DNA of 64,000 bases. Origin: Enhygromyxa salina. Lineage in GTDB: Bacteria > Myxococcota_A > Polyangia > Nannocystales > Nannocystaceae. This document shows, one piece after another, positions 9,526-20,080 of the stretch (positions are counted from its first letter, which is position 1; each line of letters begins with the position of its first letter). The stretch covers positions 1 through 64,000 of the forward strand of contig NZ_PVNL01000110.1 in the NCBI RefSeq assembly GCF_002994635.1, given 5' to 3'. The translations under genes and the position numbers were made by a program. The notes below the pieces were generated by a model, which was given only the letters and a program-made list of their open reading frames with translations, searched no databases and was not told the DNA's origin.

Positions 9526-11205
9526 CTAAGCACCGATCGCGCCGCGGGCCGAGACCGGCAGCGGCGACTCGCTCCCGGGCTGCTTGGGCGGGATCTTGCT
9601 GATCGCCCGCTCAGCCAGCGCGGTGATCGTGAGGCTAGGATTCACCCCGGGGTTGGCCGAGATCGCGGCCCCATCGATCACGTACATACCCTCATACCCA
9701 AACACCCGGTGCTGCGGATCGATCACCCCCTCGGTCGCGTCACGACCCATGCACGCCCCGCCCAAGATATGCGCGGTGGTAGGGATATTGAGCGCGGTCT
9801 CGGTCACCATTGACCCAGGGAAGCCCTGAACCTTGTCCGCGACGGCGTTCGCAAGCTCGGTGGCCTCAGGGATCGACGCGGTCGGCGCTTGGCCGTGCTC
9901 GAGGTCGCTGCCCATGTGTTTGCGCAGCGCGCCCTTGCGGCGAAACCGGAGCGTGCCATCGGTCGAGCGCATGTACAGCAAGATGATCGTGTACTTGGCC
10001 CAGTCGGGCACGAAGTAGCTCTTGAGAAAGTGCAGCGGGCTGGTAAGCGCGCGGCCCATGGCCTGGAACAGCTTGACGATGCCCGGCGCGTTGCCGCCGA
10101 CGTGGGGGGCCATCAACGTGCGAAAGAAGCCAGAGCCGGCCCCGTAGCGCACGACCTCGAGGTGTGACTGCTCGTCGGTCTGATAGATCGAGCCAATTGA
10201 GACGCCCTTGCTCAGGTCACGATCGCGGCGCTCGCTGACCACGCCGATCAGCGACTCCGAATTTGTGCGGATCCGCCGACCCACCTGTTCGGACAGCCGC
10301 GGCAGCGAGCGCTCGCGCAGGCGCAGCAGCAGATCCACGCTGCCCAGCACGCCAGCCGAGAAGATCACCTGCCTGGCGGTGTAGCGCCCGCGCTTGCGCA
10401 GCGCACCGAACAGGCCCTTGCCCTCCTTGGTCAGGATCTCGTAGCCGCCGCTGCCGTCCCCGGGCGCGAGCGGGCGGACGTCGATCACTTCGCAGTCCGC
10501 CCGCAGGTCGAGACCGAGCTTGCGCGCGAAATACAGGTAGTTCTTGTCGAGCGTGTTCTTGGCCCCGTGGCGGCAGCCGGTCATGCACGCCCCACACTTG
10601 ATGCAGGCGGTTCGCTCGGGGCCGTGACCTTCGAAGTAGGGATCCGGCACGGTGGCCCCGGGCTCGGCTCCGTGTTCGCCCGTCTTGCCCCCATTCGGGC
10701 CCCCAGTCGTACCAAAGTAGACAGCGACATGCGTCGGCTCGAACGCCTCGGGCTGGCCCCGATCGGCGGCGATCTGCTTCAAGATCCGGTCTGGTGGGGT
10801 CAAGAACGGGACTTGCTCGGCCCCGAGCATGCGCCGCGCGACGGCGTAGTGGGGCGTGAGCTCCCGCTCCCAGTCGCCGAGCTCGGCCCAGGCCGGACTC
10901 TGAAAGAAGTCGCGCTTGGGGATCGGCAAGGTGTTGGCGTAGACCAGCGAGCCACCGCCGACCCCAGCGCCAGCGAGCACGGTCACGTGCTTGAAGAAGC
11001 GCATTTGAAAGATCCCGCGAAACCCCAGGCGCGGCATCCACAGCCAGCGGCGCAGGTTCCAATTGGTCTTGGGAAAGTCCTTGGCCTCGAGCTCGGCGCC
11101 CTTCTCCAACATCAGGACGTCGTAGCCCTTCTCGAGCAGGCGCAGGGCCGAGACGCTGCCGCCGAAGCCGGATCCGATGACGGCGAAGTCGTGGTCGAGG
11201 GGCAT
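9526..11205 (-). CDS. GMC-family (cholesterol oxidase-like) FAD oxidoreductase
   Basis: A protein of about 559 residues of the ChoD branch of GMC oxidoreductases. The FAD dinucleotide fold is at the N-terminus (FAVIGSGFGGSVSALRLLEKG), followed by GAGVGGGSLVYAN. The Cys-rich segment CIKCGACMTGCRHGAKNTLD is usual for this branch. The C-terminal GMC signature is TTAHILGGACMGRD, then YVIDGAAISANPGVNPSLTI. The substrate (sterol, alcohol or other) cannot be told from sequence. ATG at 11205 begins right before the FAD motif; ATG 11214 or GTG 11232 would add a few residues. It is divergent from the serine hydrolase gene. Confidence 0.87.
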   Translation of the reverse strand: MPLDHDFAVIGSGFGGSVSALRLLEKGYDVLMLEKGAELEAKDFPKTNWNLRRWLWMPRLGFRGIFQMRFFKHVTVLAGAGVGGGSLVYANTLPIPKRDFFQSPAWAELGDWERELTPHYAVARRMLGAEQVPFLTPPDRILKQIAADRGQPEAFEPTHVAVYFGTTGGPNGGKTGEHGAEPGATVPDPYFEGHGPERTACIKCGACMTGCRHGAKNTLDKNYLYFARKLGLDLRADCEVIDVRPLAPGDGSGGYEILTKEGKGLFGALRKRGRYTARQVIFSAGVLGSVDLLLRLRERSLPRLSEQVGRRIRTNSESLIGVVSERRDRDLSKGVSIGSIYQTDEQSHLEVVRYGAGSGFFRTLMAPHVGGNAPGIVKLFQAMGRALTSPLHFLKSYFVPDWAKYTIILLYMRSTDGTLRFRRKGALRKHMGSDLEHGQAPTASIPEATELANAVADKVQGFPGSMVTETALNIPTTAHILGGACMGRDATEGVIDPQHRVFGYEGMYVIDGAAISANPGVNPSLTITALAERAISKIPPKQPGSESPLPVSARGAIGA

Positions 11206-11246
11206 CGACCTCATTGTTAGACTTTTCCGCACGCCGTGCGACCCAG

Positions 11247-11266
11247 GGACCGAGGAAAATCGGTCC
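11247..11266. promoter_or_regulatory. Inverted repeat between divergent genes
   Basis: GGACCGA at 11247-11253 and TCGGTCC at 11260-11266 form a perfect 7-bp inverted repeat around a 6-base centre. It lies between the divergent GMC oxidase start (11205) and serine hydrolase start (11296). Position suits a shared operator. No partner regulator is adjacent, so this is only a candidate. Confidence 0.35.
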
Positions 11267-11295
11267 AGAGTGTGGCAGGCTGTGAGCCGCGAGCG

Positions 11296-12453
11296 ATGCG
11301 CTGGATCCTGCTCATGCTGTTGACCGCCACCGCGTGCGCCGGGGCGACCCCCGCTCGCCCCGGAGCGTCCGACTCGTCGTCCGCTTCGTCGTCCGATTGG
11401 TCACCCACCCAGCCGCCGCAGCTCGATGATGGCTGGCCCGTCGCCGACGCGTCCGACAAGGGGATCGACGCGTCGATCCTCCAAAAAATGGCCAGTGACC
11501 TCGCCGATCACGACTACGTGCAGCTGCGCTCGATGCTGCTGGTGCGCAACGGTGCCCTGGTGTTCGAACTCTACGATCGTCCGTCGCGCGCCCGGGAGCT
11601 GCAGGATCTTCGTTCGACCACCAAGAGCGTGACCGGTCTGCTCGTGGCGGAGGCCGCGGCGCGGGGCCACCTCGACCTCGACGCGCCGATCTTGCCGCAT
11701 CTCAGCTCGGATCCCGCGAGCTTCAGCGCCGCGTGGCAGGCCACCACCTGGCGTCAGCTGCTCACGATGCGCAGCGGCCTGGCGTGTGACGATCACGACC
11801 CCGCCAGCCCCGGCCACGAGGATCGGATGTATCGCTCGCGGGACTTCTCGGGGGACTGGGTGAAGTTCTGGCTGGCCGTGCCGCGCGAGCAGCCAGCCGG
11901 CCAAGACGGGCGCTACTGCACGGGCAACGCAGTCGCGCTGGGTCGTGCGCTGGCCAGCGCCGTGGGGGAGCCGGTCGACGCCTGGGCCGCGCGGGTCCTG
12001 TTCGAGCCGCTGGGGATCACCAGCGCACGCTGGGCCGAGTACGCTGGCGGCGAGGGGATCGACACGGGCGGTCACCTGCGGCTGCGCCCGCGCGACCTCG
12101 CCCGGATTGGCCAGCTGGTGCTCGAGGGTGGCTCGTGGCAGGGGACCACCGTGCTCGATCCGGGCGCGGTCGCGGTGGCCGTCACCGCTGACTCGACCGT
12201 CGACGGCAGCGACTACGGATTACTGTGGTGGGTGTCCGCGTTCGACACCGCTGATGGCCGCACGCTTCGGGTATGGGAGACCCGCGGGAACGGGGGCCAG
12301 CATGTGTTCGTGCTGCCCGAGCTCGAGCTCGTCGCGGTCTTCACTGGGGGCGCCTACAACCACCCCGACGCCGCGCTGCCCTACGTGCTGATGGCCCGCC
12401 ACGTGCTCCCGGCCCTCGGCGTAGCTGTCACGGCGCCACCCGCGAATGGGTGA
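11296..12453 (+). CDS. Beta-lactamase-fold serine hydrolase lipoprotein
   Basis: A 385-residue class C beta-lactamase-like (PF00144-type) hydrolase. The start MRWILLMLLTATACAG gives a short lipoprotein signal with Cys at residue 14. The SxxK nucleophile motif is LRSTTKSVTGLLV (STTK). The YxN-like element appears as RYCTGNAVALG. The third motif region is TRGNGGQHVFVLPELELVAV. The family covers esterases, D-amino peptidases and penicillin-binding proteins, so the substrate is open. The ATG at 11296 is preferred to 11236 because it begins the signal peptide directly. Confidence 0.85.
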   Translation: MRWILLMLLTATACAGATPARPGASDSSSASSSDWSPTQPPQLDDGWPVADASDKGIDASILQKMASDLADHDYVQLRSMLLVRNGALVFELYDRPSRARELQDLRSTTKSVTGLLVAEAAARGHLDLDAPILPHLSSDPASFSAAWQATTWRQLLTMRSGLACDDHDPASPGHEDRMYRSRDFSGDWVKFWLAVPREQPAGQDGRYCTGNAVALGRALASAVGEPVDAWAARVLFEPLGITSARWAEYAGGEGIDTGGHLRLRPRDLARIGQLVLEGGSWQGTTVLDPGAVAVAVTADSTVDGSDYGLLWWVSAFDTADGRTLRVWETRGNGGQHVFVLPELELVAVFTGGAYNHPDAALPYVLMARHVLPALGVAVTAPPANG

Positions 12454-12475
12454 GTACGGCGGGCACAGGCCGGTG

Positions 12476-13672
12476 CTACGAGTCCCCGAACACGACCATG
12501 GCCAGCGACAGGTTCGCGTGCACGTTGCCGGCGTTGCCCGCAGGACCTTGTTCACCAAACGTGCACAGCCCCAGGATCGGGATGTCCCCGAGCACGCGAA
12601 GGTGCTCCTGCAGCGCGGCGTGCAGGTCGTCACCTACCGCAGTGGCACAGCCCGCGCAGTAGATCAGCAGCGCGGCCCGAACCTCGTGATCTTCGATCTT
12701 GGCCCGCTCGAGCGCGCGCTGCAGCAACAGGGCGATGCTGCCCGTCAGCCGCTGCGGATCGCTGTGCATTCGATACAGCCGCTGGCGATTGTTGACCCGG
12801 GCGAACACCGAGACCCCGCCCGTCTCGGCATGGATCTGCGCGGGGTGGATCGTCAGGTAGTGCATGCCCCGGCCGGTGTCGAGCCGCAGCCCGAGCGGGG
12901 CGAGGGCGCTCTCGGCCAAGATCGTGCCGCCGGTCTGGGCTTGCTCGGAGATGCTCTCACCTAGCCACTCGCGCAGCTTGGCCGCCGCGGGCTGACGGTC
13001 GAGCGAGAGCAAGCAGCGGTCGTCGGCCTGGGTGACCAGCGCGCTGTCGGTGGTCGCCGTGTAGGGGGCGAGCAGCGCTCCACCGCAGCGCAGCGAGCCG
13101 CACACGCCCGCGAGCGCGAGCGCGTCGCTGCGCACGGCGTCGTTGGTGATCACCTTCCAGTCGCCGCGCAGCAGGTCGTCGGCCGCGCTGCCACCAAACA
13201 CGGGGACCCGCGGGAACACGTCGGCGACACCCGCGAGCAGCCCCTCTTCGGCGCCCGGGGCCGCGTTGAACAACAGCAGCTTGGGTTCGCTCGGCAGCTG
13301 GTCGCGGAGCTGCTCGGCCACCCGGCGTCCAACGGCGCCGGGATCGCCGTTGATGCGCGAGCCACTGACCGCGAAGTTGACACCCTCGGCCGCGAGCAGC
13401 ATGACGCCCAGCGAACCGCTGGGACTCTTCAAGATGCCCCGCGAGCCAAGCAGGCCGATCGAGGTCGTGAGCCCGTGGAGCGGCACGTCCGGAAGTTGCT
13501 CGCGGAGTCGCGTGACCACGGCGTGGACGTCAAATCCAACGCTGGTGCCGAGTATCGCAAGACCCGGCTTCGCGCCGTCGAGCTGCGCGAGCGCGCTGGC
13601 CAGCGCTTCGTCGACAGCTTCGCGCTCCGAGGCCGCGACGCTGGTCCCCAACCCTGCAAGAAATCGTGTCAT
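12476..13672 (-). CDS. FIST-domain sensor protein
   Basis: A 398-residue protein with FIST_N (residues about 25-215, including TGTSVGFDV-like ILGTSVGFDVHAVVTRL and FPRVPVFGGSAADDL) and FIST_C (about 220-380, with ILGLCTFGEQGP near the end). FIST proteins are thought to bind small ligands, possibly amino acids, and to feed signal-transduction systems, but here it stands alone without a kinase or cyclase domain. The ATG at 13672 (MTRFLAGLGTS) is the natural start. A long inverted repeat and a tandem repeat lie directly upstream, suggesting regulated expression. Confidence 0.85.
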   Translation of the reverse strand: MTRFLAGLGTSVAASEREAVDEALASALAQLDGAKPGLAILGTSVGFDVHAVVTRLREQLPDVPLHGLTTSIGLLGSRGILKSPSGSLGVMLLAAEGVNFAVSGSRINGDPGAVGRRVAEQLRDQLPSEPKLLLFNAAPGAEEGLLAGVADVFPRVPVFGGSAADDLLRGDWKVITNDAVRSDALALAGVCGSLRCGGALLAPYTATTDSALVTQADDRCLLSLDRQPAAAKLREWLGESISEQAQTGGTILAESALAPLGLRLDTGRGMHYLTIHPAQIHAETGGVSVFARVNNRQRLYRMHSDPQRLTGSIALLLQRALERAKIEDHEVRAALLIYCAGCATAVGDDLHAALQEHLRVLGDIPILGLCTFGEQGPAGNAGNVHANLSLAMVVFGDS

Positions 13673-13684
13673 CGAGTGGCGAGC

Positions 13685-13715
13685 ATTGCTGCTATATGGA
13701 GTGTATAGCAGCAAT
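13685..13715. promoter_or_regulatory. 12-bp perfect inverted repeat upstream of FIST gene
   Basis: ATTGCTGCTATA (13685-13696) and TATAGCAGCAAT (13704-13715) are exact reverse complements separated by 7 bases. The element lies 13-43 bases upstream of the FIST start and is much more AT-rich than its surroundings. Each arm carries a TATA core that could serve as a -10 box. It reads as an operator or promoter-overlapping binding site; a stem-loop in the leader is the alternative. Confidence 0.55.
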
Positions 13716-13736
13716 TGAGCGCGTGCGGCCGTCGTT

Positions 13737-13766
13737 ATTGCGCAGCCCGAAATTGCGCAGCCCGAA
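13737..13766. repeat. Exact tandem 15-mer (two copies)
   Basis: ATTGCGCAGCCCGAA occurs twice head to tail at 13737-13751 and 13752-13766, in the gap between the DUF2278 gene end and the FIST gene start. It is 21 bases from the inverted repeat. Tandem half-sites next to a palindrome are typical of promoter control regions, but slippage duplication is equally possible. Confidence 0.5.
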
Positions 13767-13778
13767 TTGGCGGAGCGC

Positions 13779-14429
13779 TCAGGCCGCCCAGCGCTGCGAG
13801 GAGAACGCGACAAACACGGCGACCCAGCGCTCGCGCAGCTTGACGTGCCCGTCCTCGACGATCTCCGGAAACCACAGGAGCAGGGCACCATCTTGCCAGG
13901 GACCGTCGCGCTCCGAGTACGCCGGGTCGCTGCCCTGATTCATGTGGACCCGGTAGATCCCAGTCGCCGGGCGGAAGCCAAAGTGTGGGTCCGGCTCGTG
14001 GATCGGACCAAAGCGCTCACCGAACGCGTAGATCAGGGCGTCTTCATCACGCAGCGCCCGGCCGACCCATAGATCCAGCAGCTCGTTGAAGTCGTCGTCG
14101 GGCCCCGGCACGTCCCACGGGAGCTCGGACATGCGCTCGCGCGAGAGCAGGTTCGCGCGGACATAATCGAGCGCCGCCCCGCCCGAGCTCGGCGGCTGAC
14201 CACAAAACCCGAGCGGCAGCGCGCGGAGTCGCTCGAGCAGCGGGTGCTCGAAGCGATCGTCGATCAGGTACAGCAGCTGCGAGGGCCCGGCCGAGGAGCG
14301 CACGCTGATCGACACCCGGTAGTCCTCGCCATGGTCGACGGCGTGGACGTGGTAGTGCGGCGTCCGCCCACGGCCCTGGCGGCTGGCGATCGGGCGGGCC
14401 TTGAGCACGCCGTAGCGTTGGAGGGGCAT
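13779..14429 (-). CDS. DUF2278 (YukJ-like) family protein
   Basis: A 216-residue protein matching the YukJ/DUF2278 family. It has the N-terminal MPLQRYGVLKARPI, HYHVHAVDHGEDYRVSISV, a segment with PGPDDDFNELLDLWVG, ALIYAFGERFGPIHEPD, and the conserved IYRVHMNQGS followed by GPWQDGALLLWF. Length agrees with the family. The biochemical role of YukJ proteins is not established. The ATG is at 14429; the divergent deiminase must start downstream of it. The FIST gene follows 106 bases further on the same strand. Confidence 0.85.
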   Translation of the reverse strand: MPLQRYGVLKARPIASRQGRGRTPHYHVHAVDHGEDYRVSISVRSSAGPSQLLYLIDDRFEHPLLERLRALPLGFCGQPPSSGGAALDYVRANLLSRERMSELPWDVPGPDDDFNELLDLWVGRALRDEDALIYAFGERFGPIHEPDPHFGFRPATGIYRVHMNQGSDPAYSERDGPWQDGALLLWFPEIVEDGHVKLRERWVAVFVAFSSQRWAA

Positions 14430-14505
14430 GGGTCACTCTAACCGACTCGACCTGCTCGAATCTCCAAGACAGCCGGGCTCCGACCGAGTAGCATCCCTGG
14501 CAACC

Positions 14506-15588
14506 GTGAACATCGCCGCGCTGCTGCTGCTCGCAACCTTGAACCCGACCATGGATCGGGCTGACAGCATCCCCGGCCTGGTGATGCGCTCGGTGGTGAT
14601 TGAGACCGAGCGGGTCCAGCAGCGGGTCTTGCGGGGCGACTACGAGCGGCCCGACGCCGTGGTGGTCGTCTACGTCGACCTCTGGCCGCGGCTCCTCAAT
14701 GACGTCGCCCGTCATGTGTTGGCCAGCGACACCGAGCTGAGCGTGCTCTACCAGCTCGACACGGGCCGCGCCCAGGCCCGCGCCTGGGTTCGCGGGCTCG
14801 AGCGGCACACCCGGGCCTACGCGAGCCCGGGCCAGATCGAGTTCGTCGAGTTCGGCACCGACTCGATCTGGGTCCGCGACTGGGGCCCGCTGCAGCTCGC
14901 CGAGCTGGCCGACCGCCGGGCTCTGTGGCTCGACGCCGACTACATCGACGAGGACCGCGAGCACGACGACGAGGCCGCGCTCGAGCTGGCCCGGGCGCGT
15001 GGGGCCAAGATCGCGCCGCTCCCCCACGAGATCGACGGTGGCGCGTTCATCAGCAACGGCGAGGGCCTGTGCGTCCTGACCTTTGGCTACATCGCGTTCG
15101 AGGGCTACGGCGAGGGTGAGCTCGAGGACATGCTCGGGCAGCTCGGCTGCTCGGTCACCGCGATCGTCCCGACCATGTTGCGCGAGGAGACCAAGCACGC
15201 CGACATGATCGCGCAGTTCGTGAGCCCGACGCGGGTGCTGCTCGCCGAGATCGATCCCGACCTCGATCTCGAAGACTCGCTGCGCCTCGACGAGGCCGAG
15301 CTGGGCCTGCGCCGGGCCGGATCGGTGCTGGGTCTCGACCTCGAGGTGGTTCGCGTGCCGACTCCGCCAACCATCAAGAACATCACGCGCAGCTACGTCA
15401 ACGGCCTGCGCCTCGCCGATCGCTTCTTGATGCCCCGCTACCCGCGACAGCCTCGCAGCATCGAGCGTGAGGCTCATGCGGCGATCCAGGGGGCGCTCGA
15501 CGGCGTCGATGTCGTGCTGGTGTCGGTCGCCGAACTCGAGAATCTCGGCGGCGCGATCCACTGCGCCGCGCTCGGGGTGTTTCGCTAA
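14506..15588 (+). CDS. Agmatine deiminase/peptidylarginine deiminase-family protein
   Basis: A 360-residue protein of the bacterial PAD/agmatine deiminase fold (PF04371-like). Guanidine-modifying enzyme motifs are present: DSIWVRDWGPLQL (Asp site), EIDGGAFISNGEG (the GG loop), TKHADMIAQF (catalytic His-Asp) and LENLGGAIHCAALGVF carrying the nucleophilic Cys near the C-terminus. A GTG at 14506 begins a hydrophobic N-terminus (NIAALLLLATL), possibly an export signal; the earlier ATG at 14428 would overlap the divergent DUF2278 start. The HADM, GG and HC elements are intact, so activity on agmatine or peptidyl-arginine is likely. Confidence 0.8.
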   Translation: MNIAALLLLATLNPTMDRADSIPGLVMRSVVIETERVQQRVLRGDYERPDAVVVVYVDLWPRLLNDVARHVLASDTELSVLYQLDTGRAQARAWVRGLERHTRAYASPGQIEFVEFGTDSIWVRDWGPLQLAELADRRALWLDADYIDEDREHDDEAALELARARGAKIAPLPHEIDGGAFISNGEGLCVLTFGYIAFEGYGEGELEDMLGQLGCSVTAIVPTMLREETKHADMIAQFVSPTRVLLAEIDPDLDLEDSLRLDEAELGLRRAGSVLGLDLEVVRVPTPPTIKNITRSYVNGLRLADRFLMPRYPRQPRSIEREAHAAIQGALDGVDVVLVSVAELENLGGAIHCAALGVFR

Positions 15589-15594
15589 TCCATA

Positions 15595-16752
15595 TCAGGC
15601 GCGCAGGCAGCCCAGGCTCACCAGCATCGTCAAGACCTCGAGCACGTCGGACTCGTGCAGCGACTGATCCGCGCACCTGTCCACCACCTCGGTCACGCTC
15701 ACACGCGCGCTTTGATTGAGCAGCTCGAACAGCCCCACGGCCGCGGGGATCGACGCGCGGTCGGGCCACTGGAAGGTCCGCCCGCACACGCCGATAATCA
15801 GCTGATCCTCCCAGCGCTCGTACACGATCCGCGCACCCACGCGCCGTTGTAGCGAGGCGTCGCGCCCGACAAAGGCGTGCTCGTCGGGCAGCGGGAGCGC
15901 GGCCTTGCCCGCCAAGCTCAGGACCTCGAGAGCATTGACGACCTCGGCGTGGCCGCGCGGCGAAGCCCGATCAATCACCATGCTCAGCGACATCGACGGC
16001 CCCACCTGCGTGAACCCATGCACGTGGGTGCCCGGCCAGAACACGATGTCGCCAGGCCCGACGTCGACCTGCACGTCTGGCGGTTTGCGCGGGGTTGCGA
16101 GGCCGTTGGCGTCTTCGACCCAGCGCGAGTCGGCGTCGGTCAAGGTCAGCCCCTCCCAGAACATCGCCGTGCGCTGCCCCTGCACCACGTACTGAAACAC
16201 CGCCTCCTGGTGTGGATCGATGTGAAACCCAAACGGGGTCAGCGAATAGTCACCAACAAACGCATTGTAGCGATAGCTGCGGGGGCCCGTCAGCTCCAGG
16301 ACCGGGCCCAGCAAGGTCTGCAGTCGCTCGAGCGCGTCAAAGCTGGCCGACTCGAGGCCCGGGGCCTGCATCCCGAATTCACCCCCGAGCGCCGCGTGGG
16401 CGTCCTCGACCCACTGCGTGAAGCTGTGCTCCGTGGTCGGCAAGAACGGCGCGGGCTCGAGCAGCATCGCGCCCGACCGGTACATCTCGGCCGGGCGGCC
16501 CGGATCTGGCGCGCCGCAGCTGGGCAGTTCCTCGATGTCCAGCCCCCAGCTGCGCTTGAGCGCGTGGATCTTTTGTTGCGAGGAAGTGGCGCGCTCACGC
16601 GGGTGGACCCGCTTGATCCACTCGAACACCTCCTCGGTCTCGAACAGCGGACCTGCGCCGCGCAGCACCGCCGGGCTGCCGTCTTCATAGAGCGCTCGCA
16701 GCTGGTCGGCCACGCGCGCGAGCTGGGGGGCGAGGTCGTCTTGCCGCGTCAC
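15595..16752 (-). CDS. JmjC/cupin-type Fe(II)/2-oxoglutarate oxygenase
   Basis: A 385-residue protein with a cupin/JmjC core. The iron ligands appear as H177-x-D179 in GFHIDPHQEAVFQYVVQG and a distal His (244 or 246) in FWPGTHVHGFTQ. Length and order (N-terminal helices, cupin core, C-terminal helical winged-helix-like tail with LFELLNQSARVSVTEVVDRC) resemble ribosomal-protein hydroxylases such as YcfD/RoxA, but the residues that bind uL16 cannot be judged. It may instead modify another protein or a small molecule. It converges on the deiminase gene with a 6-base gap. Confidence 0.7.
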   Translation of the reverse strand: MTRQDDLAPQLARVADQLRALYEDGSPAVLRGAGPLFETEEVFEWIKRVHPRERATSSQQKIHALKRSWGLDIEELPSCGAPDPGRPAEMYRSGAMLLEPAPFLPTTEHSFTQWVEDAHAALGGEFGMQAPGLESASFDALERLQTLLGPVLELTGPRSYRYNAFVGDYSLTPFGFHIDPHQEAVFQYVVQGQRTAMFWEGLTLTDADSRWVEDANGLATPRKPPDVQVDVGPGDIVFWPGTHVHGFTQVGPSMSLSMVIDRASPRGHAEVVNALEVLSLAGKAALPLPDEHAFVGRDASLQRRVGARIVYERWEDQLIIGVCGRTFQWPDRASIPAAVGLFELLNQSARVSVTEVVDRCADQSLHESDVLEVLTMLVSLGCLRA

Positions 16753-16854
16753 GCCCGTGGGTCTCGCAGCTTTGGCCGGCCGCGTAAAGGCATCGTGGGT
16801 GTTTGCGAGTACTCCCCTCCACGCTGGCGGTGTCGGCCCGCGCTGGGTGCGTGC

Positions 16855-18117
16855 TCACTCGATGAAGCGGTCCGAGAAGTCGCTCTTGGGGAAATTCCAG
16901 ATCTTGATATTGTCGATCACCCCGTCGACGCCCTCCCAGTTGTGGCGCTCCCAGCCGCCAGAGACCAGCCGGCTGCCCAGCCTGAGCACCGCGCCGGGGT
17001 GCCAGTCGTGCAGGCGCGGGTCTCCGTAGCAGGCGGTATGCACCAGCGCGACCCCGTTGACGAACACCTGCAGGCGGTCGAGGGGTCCCGCCGCGTCGCC
17101 GTCCCAGGACAGGGCCAGGTGGATCGGCGCGGTCGTCGACCAGCCTGGGATCGCCGCGAGCTCGTGCACGAACACGCTGGCGGTCGTGCTTGCATCCAGC
17201 GCGCCGTTGTTGAGCCGGTTTTGCCGATCATTGAACGCCATGGTGAGATGTGTGTTGAACGCATCCTCGGGGATCCCATACGACAATATGTCGACCACGT
17301 GACCGATTGTGGCGTCCTCCCAGTCAGGTTGATACCAAAATTCAATGCTGCCCCGACGGCCCAGCTGCAGGCCGGAGAACGACACATAATTATCGGGGTA
17401 ATTGGGGTTGCTCGGGCGCGGATCGGGGCGGAAACCATCGCCGTGCTGGGCCTGGAACCACGAGATATCACCCACGATCACGCCGTCTGGCCCGACCTCG
17501 CTGTGCGTCACCTCGCGCGCGGAGCCCAGCTTGTTCCACAAGAGCAGCCCGCGAAGTCCACCCAGGTCCACGTGAACATAGTTGCCCGCGCTCGGGCAGC
17601 CCGGGAAGCTCGGTCCGTTGACCCACGCTTGCGCGTGGCCGTGGGTCCATGACTGGACGTTGGCGTGGATGGCGAGCACGACCTCGGCGGCGTTGGCGAC
17701 GTCCGCGGTCGCCAGGTCGACGACCACCTGGTGTTGATCCAGCGGCGGATTGAGCACGTAGACCGACTGGAACTCGGCGGTATTGGGGCAGCCCGAGTCC
17801 GTGCGGGGGATGTCCTCTGGAGTCTCGACCACCGCCACGCTGATCTGCTCGAGCTGCCAGTCTTCCCCCGGCATCACGCGCGCGTGCAAGCGGCCCTCGC
17901 TCAACCACACCCAGACCTCGCCGATGATCTGCTCGTCATCCGCGACCAGCGGCGCCGCGAGCATGTTGAGACCGCTCGGACCCAGGCGCGGGTTGAACAC
18001 GATCGTCGTCGCGCGCGGCGTGCTGTGCCCTGGCCACACGCCCTCGCCCGTACAGCTCGGCAGCGCTGCCGCTGGGGCAAGCGCGAGCAGCATGGCAGCG
18101 AGCGCGGATTGTCTCAT
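16855..18117 (-). CDS. Exported LamG/concanavalin-like domain protein
   Basis: A 420-residue secreted protein: signal peptide MRQSALAAMLLALAPAAALP followed by SC, which may act as an imperfect lipobox. The middle third is a beta-rich region of unknown type. The C-terminal 190 residues form a LamG/jelly-roll domain with GSIEFWYQPDWEDATIGHV, APIHLALSWDGDA, RLQVFVNGVALVHTA and VDGVIDNIKIWNF. LamG domains bind sugars or proteins at the cell surface. The start at 18117 is chosen because it opens the signal peptide; in-frame codons upstream look non-coding. Confidence 0.75.
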   Translation of the reverse strand: MRQSALAAMLLALAPAAALPSCTGEGVWPGHSTPRATTIVFNPRLGPSGLNMLAAPLVADDEQIIGEVWVWLSEGRLHARVMPGEDWQLEQISVAVVETPEDIPRTDSGCPNTAEFQSVYVLNPPLDQHQVVVDLATADVANAAEVVLAIHANVQSWTHGHAQAWVNGPSFPGCPSAGNYVHVDLGGLRGLLLWNKLGSAREVTHSEVGPDGVIVGDISWFQAQHGDGFRPDPRPSNPNYPDNYVSFSGLQLGRRGSIEFWYQPDWEDATIGHVVDILSYGIPEDAFNTHLTMAFNDRQNRLNNGALDASTTASVFVHELAAIPGWSTTAPIHLALSWDGDAAGPLDRLQVFVNGVALVHTACYGDPRLHDWHPGAVLRLGSRLVSGGWERHNWEGVDGVIDNIKIWNFPKSDFSDRFIE

Positions 18118-18364
18118 TACGCTGCTCCGCAGATCATTCGTTGCAGTACAGCACCGAAACATGACCCGGCAAACGCACGCCCGAGCCCTCACCCAGGCGC
18201 AGTCGCGCTGGGTTTGCGGACCCCAGGCGCTGCCGCCGGGACACGCGACAGTCTGCGCGTGCGCGGCTGCGAGCCTCTCAGGTCAGGATCGCGCCCGCTT
18301 GGAGGTGTTGCGACGGCCCTCGGCACGATAGACTGCGCGCGCGGTGAGCAACGATGAAGGCAAC

Positions 18365-19957
<1,593 letters not shown>

Positions 19958-20080
19958 GCCAATAAATGACAAGCATGACCGAACTGCGACCTGCAATCAG
20001 TTCGTCTGACGATTGCGGGTGTCGGTAATAGACTATTGTGGCGACAGTGCATGAGGCGCCGTCAGCTCGGGAGGTCCGCC

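Noticed and set aside
15877..17652. A 591-codon plus-strand open frame
   Set aside because: It runs antisense through two genes with recognised domains (JmjC-type and LamG-type) and the gap between them.
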